Source: Ditylenchus dipsaci (taxonomy: Eukaryota > Nematoda > Chromadorea > Rhabditida > Anguinidae). From it: a DNA stretch of 64,000 bases. The notes beneath the pieces are model-generated. The model was given only the letters and a program-made list of their open reading frames with translations. It was not told the DNA's origin and did not search any database. The position numbers and the translations under genes are program-made. Shown here piece after piece: positions 32,166 to 45,300 of this stretch. Position 1 is the first letter of the stretch; the number at the start of each line of letters is the position of its first letter. The stretch is from the NCBI GenBank assembly GCA_004194705.1, contig SADC01000020.1, positions 124,001-188,000 of the forward strand, read 5' to 3'.

Positions 32166-34466
32166 CTTATTCGATATCATTAATATAATATGTAAAAGAA
32201 GCTGCTAGTGCTGAAGGGCGCGTGGCGCAAGAAACTTGCTCAGTATGTCCCCAACAGTGATGTTCCGTGCACACGATTCGATCGATATAATCGATTATGA
32301 TCGTTTACAAAATTTAATCGATTGAAAATTATTAATTTTTCGACTAGTTTCATGTAATACATTGTAAATTATTATTAATTAGGACTCCCTAATGACCCGT
32401 CACAATGGTCGTCGTTGGAATGAGAGATGGTTGCAATAACAGATGACACTCCCTCCTACCTGTTCGCCAACAAGTTCAGATTTTTCGGTCTGTGATAAGT
32501 CCAGCCCAAAAAATAGCAGGGTTTCGGTTTTGTAATCCATTTTTCAAAATCACACCTTGCTAGAAGAGATATGGTGTCCATTAGTTCTAAAAACACGAAA
32601 TGTTCATAAAATTAGTGGGTTAATTTATAATTCGACAGCGCATTCAAAAACTTAAGACAACATGAGAAAGCTGGGGTGGTCAGATGGTGTGATGGTGGTC
32701 AGCCAGGAAAATTTTGATCATGAAATCTTAGAGATAAGGCTGTCTGACACTGAAAACTGTGAGATTTCTGCTTAAATTCACTCTGCCAGACTCTGATTCG
32801 AACTTTTCGTTATTCAAAATTTTATAAAAGACATATCAGTATTTCGGGTTTTCTTGGTTGTGTTTGGGAGAATTATAAAAAGCTCTCCAAAAATGGAAAA
32901 TTGAAAAATGTTTGTGATTGAGAGTTCCCTACAAGAAAAAAATGCGTTAGAAAATATTGTTGTCCTTTTAAAATTTTTGTTAGGTTTCAGTTTAATGAGT
33001 GGATATCTCCCTCCAGTCTTCACTAGGATTAAAATCACACTCATGCACCACCATTGTATTTATCATCATTCACCACCTGTATAACCTTGAAACACAGAGT
33101 GAGAGGGAAGTCACCAACTACTCTTCCCCTCTTCTAGAAAATGTCTTTTATTCGGGTCTGTTGTTATCTCATTCCACCAAATATCAATTTCAGCGTTGAC
33201 CATATTTTTTGCTGTTGAATTGACTGCAACCCATATTTTTGTTAACACTTATGAGTTCAGACTTCAGAGTTTTTCAGAAGGTACGGAGGATCAGGAAATC
33301 TAAGTCACTTGTTTTTTGTTCTTTTAACTGTGCTAACAAATCTGACCACATTACCGTAACTATGTTTTTCTTCACTGGCGTGATTCGCAAAATTGGAATT
33401 TTTTTTTAATTTTTCCTCAATTGTGTTTTTGACTTATATTTAATTTTCTTTTGCGAATTTCTGTCATTTTTTAAAATTTATTGGTTAACCTTGAGCTTGT
33501 TAGACTAGACTACTTTAGAATTTTCATTTATTTGAAAACATTTTACTACACAATTGATTTTCGCTTGACTGAAATACACTTGTTTTTGCAGTAGTAGCAG
33601 CAGGAGTAGGGATGCGATGAGCTTTTATTTTTTCTATTGTATTCCCTCAGCAGTATATCTATTCACTACATATATTCCAATCATCGCTAGCTGCTGCTGA
33701 CCGCCAACCCATGTTTTTATGAGAGTCGCAGAGCAGCAGCTAGGCAGGCATGTTGCAACCCAAACCAGGACTTCCAGTATTAACCAAAGATCACTTATAT
33801 TTTCTTGTTATTAGTTATATGCTTGATCGATGCACGGCAACATTCTTGCTCCTACCAGGTAAATCTAGTTTGATAATTAAACCGACAATTAATAAACCGA
33901 TCTTCTAACAATTTTTTGCAACTTTTCACACACCTCGGCCAAATTTTTGCAGAAATATTGGACTGGATGAATGAATTCTCCTAGTATACTAGCTCACGTT
34001 CACCCCAGGAATACCGTCTGAAGTCATCAAACCTTTCGCCTTGAAAAATTCGGCTAGGAAAACTATAAAAGCATTACAAAGTATAGGAACAACAAAAAGT
34101 ATAAAAACAAAAGCACATGGTGGGAATCGAACTCGAGAGCACACCCGACACTCATCACTACTCACTGCACCACATGTCTGACTCTGTTATCATTAAAAAA
34201 AACCCTGTCTCTTCCTTATCATGGCAATTTCAAATCTTTAAATGCGCGCGGGACCACATAGATTTTGTCAGTAATATTTTTGAATTATTTTTTGTTTGCA
34301 TTTTGAATTTTAAACGTTATTTTCTATTCGATATAAGTCACATTCTTTCTAAATCTTTCAAATTGCCATGATAAGGAAGAGATAGGGTCTTTTAAGAATA
34401 TACTTTTTATACATAAGTTTCAAATGCATTTCCAACCCCGTTTATTTGGTTTAGGGAAAAAACGAA
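32166..34466. other. Gene-poor stretch, no gene recognised
   Basis: Unique-looking AT-rich sequence. A tRNA-like segment on the minus strand (34178-34113, GAGTTCGATTCCCACC as B box, GTGGTGCAGTGAGTAG as possible A box) does not close an acceptor stem and is probably SINE-derived. Segments at 34194-34225 (CCCTGTCTCTTCCTTATCAT) and 34360-34390 are an inverted pair. Confidence 0.4.
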
Positions 34467-35260
34467 TACCGTATTCTCTCTAATAGAACCACATGTGGTT
34501 TTATTTTGCAACTCCCCTTGGGGATGTGATTCTATCAGAGAGTATGGTTCAAATAGAGAGTGTGGTTCTATTTTTCAACCCTCTGAAGGTTTTCAAGCAT
34601 TGCAGCATACGCGCATTAATTATTCATTTACAACAAAACTCGGACCTGCTCTTGTTTAGGGGAACGCCCGTTTTTTACTATATTTTTTATTTATTTTTGT
34701 TGATTATGGCATTTATGGTTTTATCGATAGCCTATATGAATAGTTTAATAAGTGATTGTGTCATTAGGGTGATTATTGTCACCCTGACCACCATGTTCAA
34801 CTCGATCGACCTAAAAAATAAAAAATATATATATAGTGAAAAATGGGCGTCCCGCCTAAACCAGAGCAGGTCCAAAACTCATCAGCACTCTAGAAATATA
34901 TCTTTATTATTAAACACATTTTCTTGCGCTTCCTCGAGATCTATCTCTTGTATCAGCTCAGCCAACTTCTTCTTATCACGCGCGAGCTTCACCTTGCCTC
35001 GACCACTCGGAACCGGCCCACTTTCCTTGAAGCAATGAATGGCGTCGTTCTCACATACAGCGTTGGCATTGGGAACTCTACACGATTGAATGACTCAATT
35101 ATGAGCTCCTTCGAGAGATTCTCCCAGGCTTCGACAATCCATCGGAAGCATTGGCGCAGCTTGAAAAAGTGTTAATGGGTGTGGTTCTTTTAGAGAGTGT
35201 GGTTCTACCCTTGAGGGTGTGGTTCTGTTAGAGAGTGTGGTTCTAGTAGAGAGTACGGTA
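34467..35260. mobile_element. Palindrome-word element retaining a transposase fragment, word AACCACATGTGGTT
   Basis: Ends TACCGTATTCTCTCTAATAG and a mirrored GTAGAGAGTACGGTA. The palindrome AACCACATGTGGTT is at 34487-34500 and GTGTGGTTCT words with AGAGA spacers fill both arms (34530-34575 and 35178-35250). At about 794 bp it is three times longer than its relatives because it keeps a minus-strand coding fragment (34882-35176). Confidence 0.85.
34882..35176 (-). pseudogene. pogo/Tigger-type DDE transposase, C-terminal fragment
   Basis: The minus strand reads CFRWIVEAWENLSKELIIES and, one frame over, NANAVCENDAIHCFK and an acidic tail ending at a stop (34884-34882). Trp-x-x-x-Ala-Trp followed by a SF motif is the usual C-terminal end of pogo/Tigger (DDE_1) transposases. 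The catalytic core and CENP-B-type DNA-binding part are absent, removed by the join at about 35177 to the word-repeat arm. One frame break lies near 35055-35065. An AATAAA lies at about 34908 on the same strand, inside the frame. Confidence 0.65.
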
Positions 35261-35339
35261 TCTAAGTCTGATAAATATTTTTGAAGAGCTATCGAATGGT
35301 ATATAATGTTTTTTTAAAAAGCTACGGACACCATGTGAG

Positions 35340-35693
35340 CAGTGCTGTAAATTTTGGAATTTCGGCACCGGGCACCGCATTGGGCGCCGGCGGTGCCGGT
35401 GTCGCACCGAACATTTTTATATATGTTAAAAAAATTATCAATTGAATTTTAAGTTTTTTTAGCTAAATTGCGAATATGAACAATGTTTTCGACATTATTT
35501 TGCTGTTTTCAGGCTAATTATAGCTTAGTTAGCTATTGCCGGGTATGATACATACCACTTGCTGGTGCGGCACCGGTTCAGAACGACCTCTAAAATTATG
35601 GCACCGGGAACCGACCTTTGAAATTTCGGCACCGGTCGCACCGGGCATCGGCGGTTCCGGTGGCCGTTGCGACCTGTGCCATTTACAGCACTG
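35340..35693. mobile_element. Non-autonomous hAT element with GGCACCGG words
   Basis: CAGTGCTGTAAATTTTGGAA mirrors CCATTTACAGCACTG. The flanks are the identical octamer CATGTGAG (35332-35339, 35694-35701). Both arms are rich in TTTCGGCACCGG words. It lies about 0.7 kb upstream of the first recognised exon of the metallopeptidase. Confidence 0.88.
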
Positions 35694-36382
35694 CATGTGA
35701 GGTTCTCTCTTGTTAGATTTTTTCAGAGAATAAGACATTTGGGTCGAAAAAAACATTTTGACCATTTTTTGAAAAAAAGGTCATTTCATTTTTATCATTT
35801 CCATCTTTACCATTCATTATCACTTCATTTTTATCATATTCCCATTGAATAAAAGAGGATTTGAGGTCTCAAAAAAACAAATCTTTCAAAAAGGTATAAG
35901 AGTCTTGCCCTAAGGGCTGGCTCTCCAATAAAGATTGGTAGAGCTTACTGTCTAGTATTCCCCCCTCCCCACGATAGTCCCACGCCCTGGAAAAAGTACG
36001 TAAGGCATTTTTTCTCCTGCTAGCATGCGGTGTCTTACCTCTCAGCCTAAAAAGTTGTTCCAAAGGATAGTTACAGCGATTTTGGGAAGATGGAAACCGT
36101 GGGGAAGGGGTGGGTCGGTAATGTTGATTATTTGTTAATAGCGCCGCCTGTTGTTATATCTCGATAGATACAGAAATACAGTCGAGGATTAATTTAACAA
36201 CCTTCCAAAAAATTTCTTACCATATATGGTTCACAACTTTATTCGTCCAAACTTTGAAATTAAAAATTAAGTTATTCAAAGAGAAAAAATTAAATTTTAT
36301 TGCGTTAAGGTGCCTAGCATTGAGCAGGTATATTTCTTCTAACCTATGTTTTATATGATTAGAACCCACCTATTTTTTGTAG

Positions 36383-39300
36383 GTTCAATTGAATGTGCCT
36401 CTTTCCTTATATCACCATGATGCAGATGAGGACGTTTGGCACGTTGACTTCTCTGCTGACCGCAATCAACACAGCAGCAGAAGGAAGCGAAGGAGATTGA
36501 CCAGGTTCGCAGAGACTTTGTTGCTGATCGAGAATTTCGTCCCTTGCGCATCTTCCTTTACTATGATCCAGTCAGCATTGAGCCGTGAGTTTTAAAAAGT
36601 GTTGGCTAATACCAAAATTTAAAATTCCAGACTAGACGTGGACAAGCAAATATTTATCAATGTAGGTGTTTTCTTGCGTACAAACCGAAAAGACTTCTGA
36701 AAAATGAGTGAAATAAACATTCCATGGGTCCCTAAAATTAGGGCAAATCGGGGCCTGGGGTCAGCGTCGGCGCCTAATGTTTCATCAAATCACCGACGCT
36801 GGCACCAATTTTTTTATACTCCGGGGCTTTGGTCACGACACGTATATTGTTTTCGCTAAGATTTATGAAAGTCAGTGCGATATTTCTGAATAAATTTATA
36901 TACCGTATAACCTCTATTAGTTACCCATGGGTAATTATTTTTCAATCCCGAAAAATCGGAAAAGAAAAATTCGATTTTGAGAGTTTTGGGTGCTCAACTG
37001 AAATCTGAAAAGTGGAATTGAAAGAGCTCGCGGTGATTAGAAAACGCGAAAAAACAGATTTGTAAATTTTTTATTTTAGGCTGAGATATGGGGTCCACAT
37101 GGGGGTAATTGATAGAGGGTGGGTAACTAACAGAGGTTATTCGGTATGTCAAACCGAGCGACTGAAACGACACTTGTCTAGAAAGGATAAAATGTTTTTC
37201 AATACTTCCCCGCACCCAGTCATCTTTTTTTGATAAAATTACGCAGATGCTCAAAATAACTATGGTTGCTGAAAGCACGTTCAAATATCAAAACTTTATG
37301 TTTAGTCATCGTTATTGCCATTGGCTGTGGATTTCTGGAAAGAGGCCCTGCTTGTCCGACCTTCCAAAGCTCCTATTCGACTAAGCCGGCAAGTCGAAAA
37401 ATATTTCGTGCAAAACTGATGAGATCTGATTTTTAGACGATGCAAGTCCAACCACTATTACTTGGACGCTTTGGACTCACACCCCTCTTGTGTTGACCAA
37501 TGCAAGACTATAACCACATGTGGTGAGGTAAGGATGGTTTTCAATTCATACGGAACGATTAGATTTTTCGACTATACCAGGGTCTTTTTCATGGTCCTTT
37601 AAAGTTTAAACTAAAGTAAAAAGTATATATCCTCGACCCAGGAAAAGTGCGTAAGACATTTCTTACGCACAACTTCCATGCGCTATGCTTCCCCTGAGCC
37701 TAAGTTCCGAGCGAAAATTTGCTCTATTCAAAGACCTTTTCCTCCAACCTTTTGAAATTTTATTTGATCAGTCGATAGCTTGTCTAAAAGCTGAGATTTT
37801 GGGCTACACACTAGTCGAAAAGATTTTAAAATTTTAAAGAAAGCATCAAGAATAAAAGCTTTTACGAATTTGCCGTGAAAATTTACGGATTTGCCGGGAA
37901 AATTTACGGATTTGCCGGGTCACTTTTCAGATTTCGCCAAACAAAATTACTGCATTTTTAAAAAAACAGAACAGCTACTTTTAGGCGGGGGAAAAGAGTA
38001 GCCCGACAAAATTGACGTTGAAAATCATAACGCGGGAGGCACCCTGCCGGGTGCCTAGCTTTGCTTTTTTAAAGGCTTTGTTTTATTCTGATGCCGGGTC
38101 TTTTTTATTGAGCTGAGAAAAAAAGGCAATATGCACCGAAATTTATTTTTATACTTTTATATTTTCGAAAACTAAAAATGCCCTTTTTCCTTGAATTATT
38201 TCAATTTTTTGAGCAAAACTTCTTTTTTTGAAAGGCGTGGCCTTTTTTTGAACATTTCGGTTAAGATCCTTGGCGGGAGGTTTTTGTGAACAATCTATGA
38301 AAATGATGAAATTTTCGTGATGGGTTCAGAAATAACTTAATTCATATATTTATGAATTACGGTTGCCACTCGGTTTAACGACACCCCAAAAGTTCGTTCC
38401 CGCCTTGTGTCCGACACTTTTTTAGCTCGATTTTCGAAAACTTTATCTTTTATCAAAAATGGTGTCGTTCAACCGAGATTTGGATTTTTTGAAGAGAAAA
38501 TTTCATGATTTTGAAAAAACGATCGGCAAAATCGGGATCCTTGCGATATTTCGACCAGACTGTCAAAAGAAAACGGTCAAAAGTCTTCTAAATCGAGCTA
38601 AAAAGTGTGAGACCCTAGGCGGGAACGAACCTTTTGGGGTGTCGTTAAATCGAGCGGCAACTGTAACTGCTTTTTAGAGTTCTTCTTAACCTTTTTCTAA
38701 GTTCTTATTGTTGGAAACTTTAGGTGTCGATTCCGGACGAGCATTTGTTTGTAAGTTTGACAACAAAAAGTTTCATCAATAGCACTTTTAACTACAAATT
38801 GATATTAAGCAATGCCGCTATTGTGCCTTGCCCAATCCGCTGGCTTGCACTTCTTCTGGCCGTTTGTTTTTATTTTGTGCAAGTTTTCCACTAAAGTAAA
38901 ATTATTTTACATTCTTCAGCGCCAGATGGGGAAGGCATTAACGATGCTGACTTTTTGCTCTACGTATCAGCAGTAGACTCAGTCAGGTGCAAAACGAGGA
39001 CACTATTGCTTACGCTGCTCACTGCCAACAAGAGGCTGAGCTGGACAGGTAGATATTTTTCGGACGAGACTTTTTTCTGCCCGCTTCTGGCTTTTTTCTG
39101 CCCGCTTTCAGCTTTTTTCTGCCCGCTTTTTTGAAATGATTGAAAATGACCCCAATTTGTGATAACTTTTCTTATTTTGAGCAGCCCTTGTATACGAAAT
39201 TTCCTAAGGAATTCGAATTTTTTTACAGAATTTCAAAAAAGCTGTTACCTGTCCAGCTTTGGCCATTTTGCAGAATTTGGGCATAAAATCTCTTAGATGC

Positions 39301-42300
39301 AACAAATGGTCACATCTCAGCAGCCAACAATTTTTTCGAAATTCTGTAAATAAATTCGAATTCCTTAGGAAATTTCGTATTAAAGCTGCACAGAATAAAA
39401 AAGTTATCACAGATTGGGGTTATGTTAAATCATTTTCAGAAAAGCGGGCAGAAAAAAGCTAAAAGCGGGCAGAAAAAAGATTTATCCATATTTTTCTACC
39501 AATCTACCTGAAAATTGATTGAATTAGCCAAAAGACATTTCACGGCTCTATTGACCGTTATCTTTCTTTTTCGCCTTGGTCTTCCTGTTGTTTTGAAGGT
39601 ATATATAACCAAAATATTAACATAGGAATAATTGACATGGGGGACCAAGGAATTTTTTAAGAAAAAACTACAGGGGAGACTAAGAAAATGTGGCCCGCGA
39701 AGGTCAATAAAGCCGATCTTACCGCACCATATTATTTCTTGCAGACCTATCGCCGGTCACGTGAATGTGTGTCCCACATCTTTGTCCACCCACCAACATG
39801 ACCAGGAGATTCTGCTTTCCACCATCAAACACGAAATTCTACATGCTCTCGGCTTTTCCGCTGGTCTATACGCCTTCTTCAGAGACTCCAATGGACAGCC
39901 CAGAACCAAGAGGTCAGAATTTCAGTAATATTCATTCACAATTAATAGTTTTCAAAATTTTCAGAAATAGGTACAACCGTCCCATTTCATTCAACCGAGA
40001 CCGTGGCTACTACGACGCAGACGACAGCACTATACTTACCAAAATGCGGACTGACTGGTGGACAGCTGAGAATAGGGTAAATTAGATAAAATAAATATCA
40101 GATAATCCGTCGATTCTGTGATGAAATTTTTATTTAGGATCCAACTATTTTGTCTCCGGTATTCGATACCTTTCACCAATTTTGATTACTCAGACAAGAA
40201 AAATGGCGTGGTGACATGTGAGCCTTGAAATTTAAGGACTAATTTTTGGGATTAATTTTTGATGATGTGAGGCTACAGAGCCGACATAAACGGACCAAAA
40301 ATCAATAATGGACTTTAGAGCCTCGATATTCAGAAGCGAAACGTAAGTCCCGAAATTCAGATCTCGTTATACATGGATCGATATTTACACATCGACATTC
40401 GGATGCAATATACATGCGGATGCAATATATGAAGCCCGAAATTAAACACCCGAAATTTGTGGACAGAACACTCTTGGCCGATATTTGTGGCGCGATATTT
40501 CAAGTCCAATGAATGTGGACGAAGTATTCACTGCTCGAAATTCAAGTCTCTACAATTAATACCCGAAATTGAGGCCTACAATTAAGGACGCAATATTTAA
40601 GGCTTGATATTCAAGGACGCGACTTTTAAGGCCCGACATTTGAGGATGCGACAATTTAGGATGTGACAGCTAAGGACAAGGTTGTTTAAGGCAAGACATA
40701 CGAATGAAAAGGCGCAGGGAATTAAATACCGAGGAGGACTTACTACGATGGAAGAAAAAAAGAAAGCTTCATTATTTTAGTCTTTACATTTATATGTCTG
40801 TTCTCCTATGGCTTTGTCCTTATATGTTGGGCCTTAAATGTCGCGTCCCTGAATGTCGGTCTTCAAGAATCAGTCTTGAAAATGTTGAGTTTGAAATGTC
40901 ACGTCTCAAAATTTGAACCGCAATATTTGGGTCGCAAATGTCACATCCTCATATTTAGATCCTCAAGTCTCGGTCTTCATTTGTCGGACTGTAAGTATCG
41001 GTCTGCAAAAGACCATTTTAATTTGTCTCTCCTTCAATGTTGCATCCTTAAAGGGCCTGACCTCTTCCTACTCGGTGGTCCCCCGCCAATTCAAAAATTT
41101 TCCCTTGATCATTGGACTTCTGCACGGATTTTTCCGCCACGTTTATAACAAAACCAGGCCTGAAATCAAATTTTAGGCTTAGTTTTGTTAGAAACCTAGC
41201 GGAAAAATCCGTACAGAAGTCCAATGATCAAGGGAAAATTTTTGAATTGGCGGGGGACCACCGAGTAGGAAGAGGTCAGTCCCTTTAATAGTTCGTCTTT
41301 ATATATCGGGCCACAAATATCAGTCTTCAATTCTCGGCTTTTGAAAAAGTCAATCCTTAAGAATTATTCCTCAAATGTTAAGGCTCACATGTCTTCACGC
41401 CACAAAAATAACAACAAAAACCATAATATTACTTAATACTTGTAACCCATATAAAAATTTCATCGCAAAGTCCATTAAAGCTTGAGGGTTTTTTTATCTG
41501 TGGCTATAATTGGGGCTCAATTTCAGTGATGGGATCAATAATTTCATTGGTTATGCGTAAAGTGTGCGCCGTAATCTGTGCGCCAGTAAAGTGTGCGCCA
41601 GTAATGTGTGCACCGGTAAAGTGTGCGCCAGTAATGTGTGCGCCAGTAACCTGTGCGCCGTAATCCGTGCGCCAGTAATGTGTGCGCCAGAATAGGATAC
41701 ATGATACCTTCACAAATTGGTATCCTGAATATGTTTTGCATACGTTCCTTACAGATGTCCATATCCAGATAGATGATTATCGACAATAACTTAAGTAATA
41801 CCTTGGGGTTATGTATATATCTCCCCAACACGTACCTCCCCAGGTGGTCCATGCCCTATGGTGTTAATCCAGTTTGACTAGTTAGGATCTACTTTGAATG
41901 ACCTAAATCCACCTTTAACGGCCCCGATCTGCCCTCATGGATCGAAGTCCATCCTCAATGCTTTTGATCAGCCTTCAGTGGTCCTACATGTTATTATGCC
42001 CGGCCAAGGGGTTGAAGCAATAAAAGCACACTCCACATTGTAAGGGATAGGGTAACATATATAGATGTGTTAGATTCGGGATATGCATTGCTGTTTAGGG
42101 ATGGTACTAGCTGGTTTTCTTACCCACCCTGAGACTTCGTAGTCCTCTAAAAACTAGCCAAGAAAAAAACGTTTGCCACCATCGGAATCCGAACCTGTAA
42201 CATTGAAAAAATTGGAGGATCAATTTATCAGAGGATCAATTCAAGGGTGAAAAAAAATCCAGTCATTCGATTGATCAAATCATATTCAGGATACCATTGT

Positions 42301-45300
42301 GTGAAGGTATCATGAGTATCCTCTTCTGACGCACACATTACTGGCGCACAGATTACGGCGCACACATTACTGGCGCACAGTTTACCGGCGCACACATTAC
42401 TGGCGCACACTTTACTGGCGCACAGATTACGGCGCACACTTTACGCATAACCATTTCATTACATCTTTTTTTGTTGTGAGCATAGGCGTACCCAGTATTT
42501 TTTGACGGGAAAGGGATAAATAGGTTAAAAAATCCTGACGGGGGGGGGGACGCTGTAGCGCGGCTAGAAACTCCCCACCCTGAGTCGCTCAAGTCAGTAA
42601 TATGTGCAGTAGAATATTTCAAAAAAAAGGCAGAATGACTGGTTTTAGCATCTATCCTGTTCCAAATAAAATTAAACTTTAGCCTTTATTTCAGATACCT
42701 CATCCAGTACACTTGATGGTCACTGAAAAGGTTTAAAAATTCACTAAATTTGTTTAGTTATTGAAAATTACAATGGTTTAGGTAGTAGAAGAAGCTCGCA
42801 AACACTTTGGCTGTGAAGCGCTGGAAGGGCTGAGTTGGAGAACCAGGGCGGAGATGGCACTGCACTAACTCATTGGGAGAAACGGTTGTTTGAGGTAATT
42901 TTGTGGTCAAATTAACCTGCTCACACAGTTGCTCACTCACTCAGCAATTTCCGGTTGATGATGTGCTACTTACGTAAACTGCCCTTCCTCCGCCCCAACC
43001 TCCGATTTTCTGAAAAGTGACAGAAAAAGACGTCCTAAGCTATTTTTTCTGCTTAACATGATAAAAGAAACATTTGTAAACAGTTTCACATAGAAAAATT
43101 TGAATTCTTTTTAAAATTTTTTGACTCTAACTCCTCAAAACAGATGGGATTTTACGGTATTTCAAAACCAGCCTACATAAGTACCGATGTTGTTGATAAC
43201 TTATACGAAAGCAATAAAAATTTTTATGTGTAAATGAAGAAGCGCTGGCTTCTTAGTCGGGTGAATTTTTTTCCAAAATATATAGCTAATATATTTTGAT
43301 GGGTCGTGTAAATTTAGAACGAAGCAATGACAGGCACGCACACCCAGAACCCTGCCTACAGTCGCCTGACCCTGGCTTTAATGGAGGACAGTGGCTGTAC
43401 AAGGCCAACTATGAGTTAGTTTTCAGACTGCCTTTGATATCCTTTTAGATTGTATTTGTAAACTTTAGAGTTGCCGAGACGCTCCATTGGGTAATGTCAT
43501 CACAGCAAACTAAAAAAACTTATGAATAACGAAAAAATTTAGGGGCACCATCTTGGTTGCGATTTTGCCATGAAAAGTTGCGGAGAGTGGATTAAGAGTC
43601 GACTAGAAAAGTAATTTTTTCAATTTTTTGTTTTCTGAAGTCAAGATCAAGCAAAAAATTTATAAAAAGTACTGACACGGACAAAAATTCAAGATTGTTG
43701 TGTCCAAACCGAATAGTATAAAAAAAAAGATAACATTCGAAAGCTTAAAAAATCCGCACAAGATGCATCATTCAGAATTTAAAATACCAAAGTTTCGCAT
43801 TTATGCAGGCACGTATTCTTTTCCGCCAACTTTCGACCGCCGAGGCGAGCCAATTTACATCACTTTAATTGGTTTGCTGCACCCTGTATAGCAGTTATGG
43901 GCAATTTAGTTGTCATTCGAAAGCTTATCTTTGCGCCTACAAAATGAGTGGTGAACTAAATAGTTTGGTTGAGCACAAAAAAGATTTGATTGTTTTAATG
44001 ATTTTTATCTTCAGTTCCCTTAACTTTTTTCATATTTCTTAAATTTGTCTTTCAAAAAGGTCTCATTTAAATGGTCATATCTTTTTGTAAAACCGAGCAA
44101 AATTTTTTTTTAGCGCGCATGTTTCAGAGTTAAGTCAGGGCTTTCGAATGGTATATTTGCCTTCAGAGTTTATGCATCACAAAAGGTGCAGCAAACCAAT
44201 CAAAGTGATGTAAATTTGCTTGCCTCGGCGGTCAAAAGTTGGCGTAAAAGAATACGTGCCTGCGTAAATGCGAAACTTTGGTACTTTAAATTCTGAATGA
44301 TGCATCGTGCGCAGAATTGTCTAAGCTTTCGAATGGTATAATTGTTTTTTTAATATTGTTAGGTTTGGACATAAAAATTAGGGTTGGCCTCCCCGCCACG
44401 GCCCCCGCTCACAGCTTCCTCCCCCCCCGCTCCTCCCCCCCGCAAAAAAAATTGGCCACCTCCCCCCGCTTCTCCCCCCCGCAAATTTTTTTAGTCTAAT
44501 CTCCCCCCGCACCCCCAAAAGCGGGGGGGGGGGGAGGCCAACCCTAATAAAAATCTTGAATTTTTGTCTGTGTCAGGACTTTTGGCGCACCCTGTACATT
44601 GGGGGCCAATCGAAAAATATTTGGTTTTTTTCAAATTTTATTGCGTGGGTTTCCCAAAAATTCAATTTAAATATTTCTATATTCTAGCAATATTTTTCAT
44701 TGTTCTAGTTACCTGATAAGTGTCACTGTAGGGTTGTCACACGGTTAAAGGGGTTGAAGGAAAAAGTGGCCTACATGACGCAGTGCGTAAGCGTTTTCGT
44801 TTTTTGGCCAAAAATGGTGTTGCAGGTTTATGTACTTTTCTATTATGTGGGGACATTTTTATGAGCATATTATCAGCTCATTTTCTGATTTTTGAGAGAT
44901 GTCTTTTTCATCTAACAGCACACTTCTATATCCACCAAAAATAACAATCAAATGACGTTTTGTTGATATGTCACCACTTGGTATTAAAAAAATTAGAAAA
45001 GATAAACTGGTAATTTGCTTATAAAAATGTCCCCGGATAACAGCAGTGTACCCAGGTTCGATCCCACCTGGTGGGACGCTATTTTTTGGGTTGTTTGACT
45101 CGTTTTAGAGTTAATTCAAATTTGGCGTTAAAAAAATCGAATCAATTCTAAAACAGGTCGAACAAGCAGTAAAAAAAATAGCGCATTTTTTCGGGCCAAA
45201 AAAACACAAACGCTTACGCGCTGCGCCACCGAAGCCACTTTTTCAAACCTAAGTATGTTTCCCTCCCCCCTACTTTTAACTCGGTTTTTCTCATTTTTTT

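Noticed and set aside
34113..34178. tRNA gene on the minus strand
   Set aside because: It has a B-box-like GAGTTCGATTCCC but the acceptor and T stems do not pair, so a functional tRNA is unlikely.
34493..35038. 181-codon open frame on the + strand
   Set aside because: It lies across the word arms of the pogo-like element and opposite the transposase fragment; its translation has no domain logic and low similarity to anything expected.
40130..40190. Possible extra metallopeptidase exon after TTTTTATTTAG reading [11 protein letters not shown]
   Set aside because: The preceding exon (ending 40076) joins in phase with the exon at 42695 as the family expects, and this piece has no matching donor.
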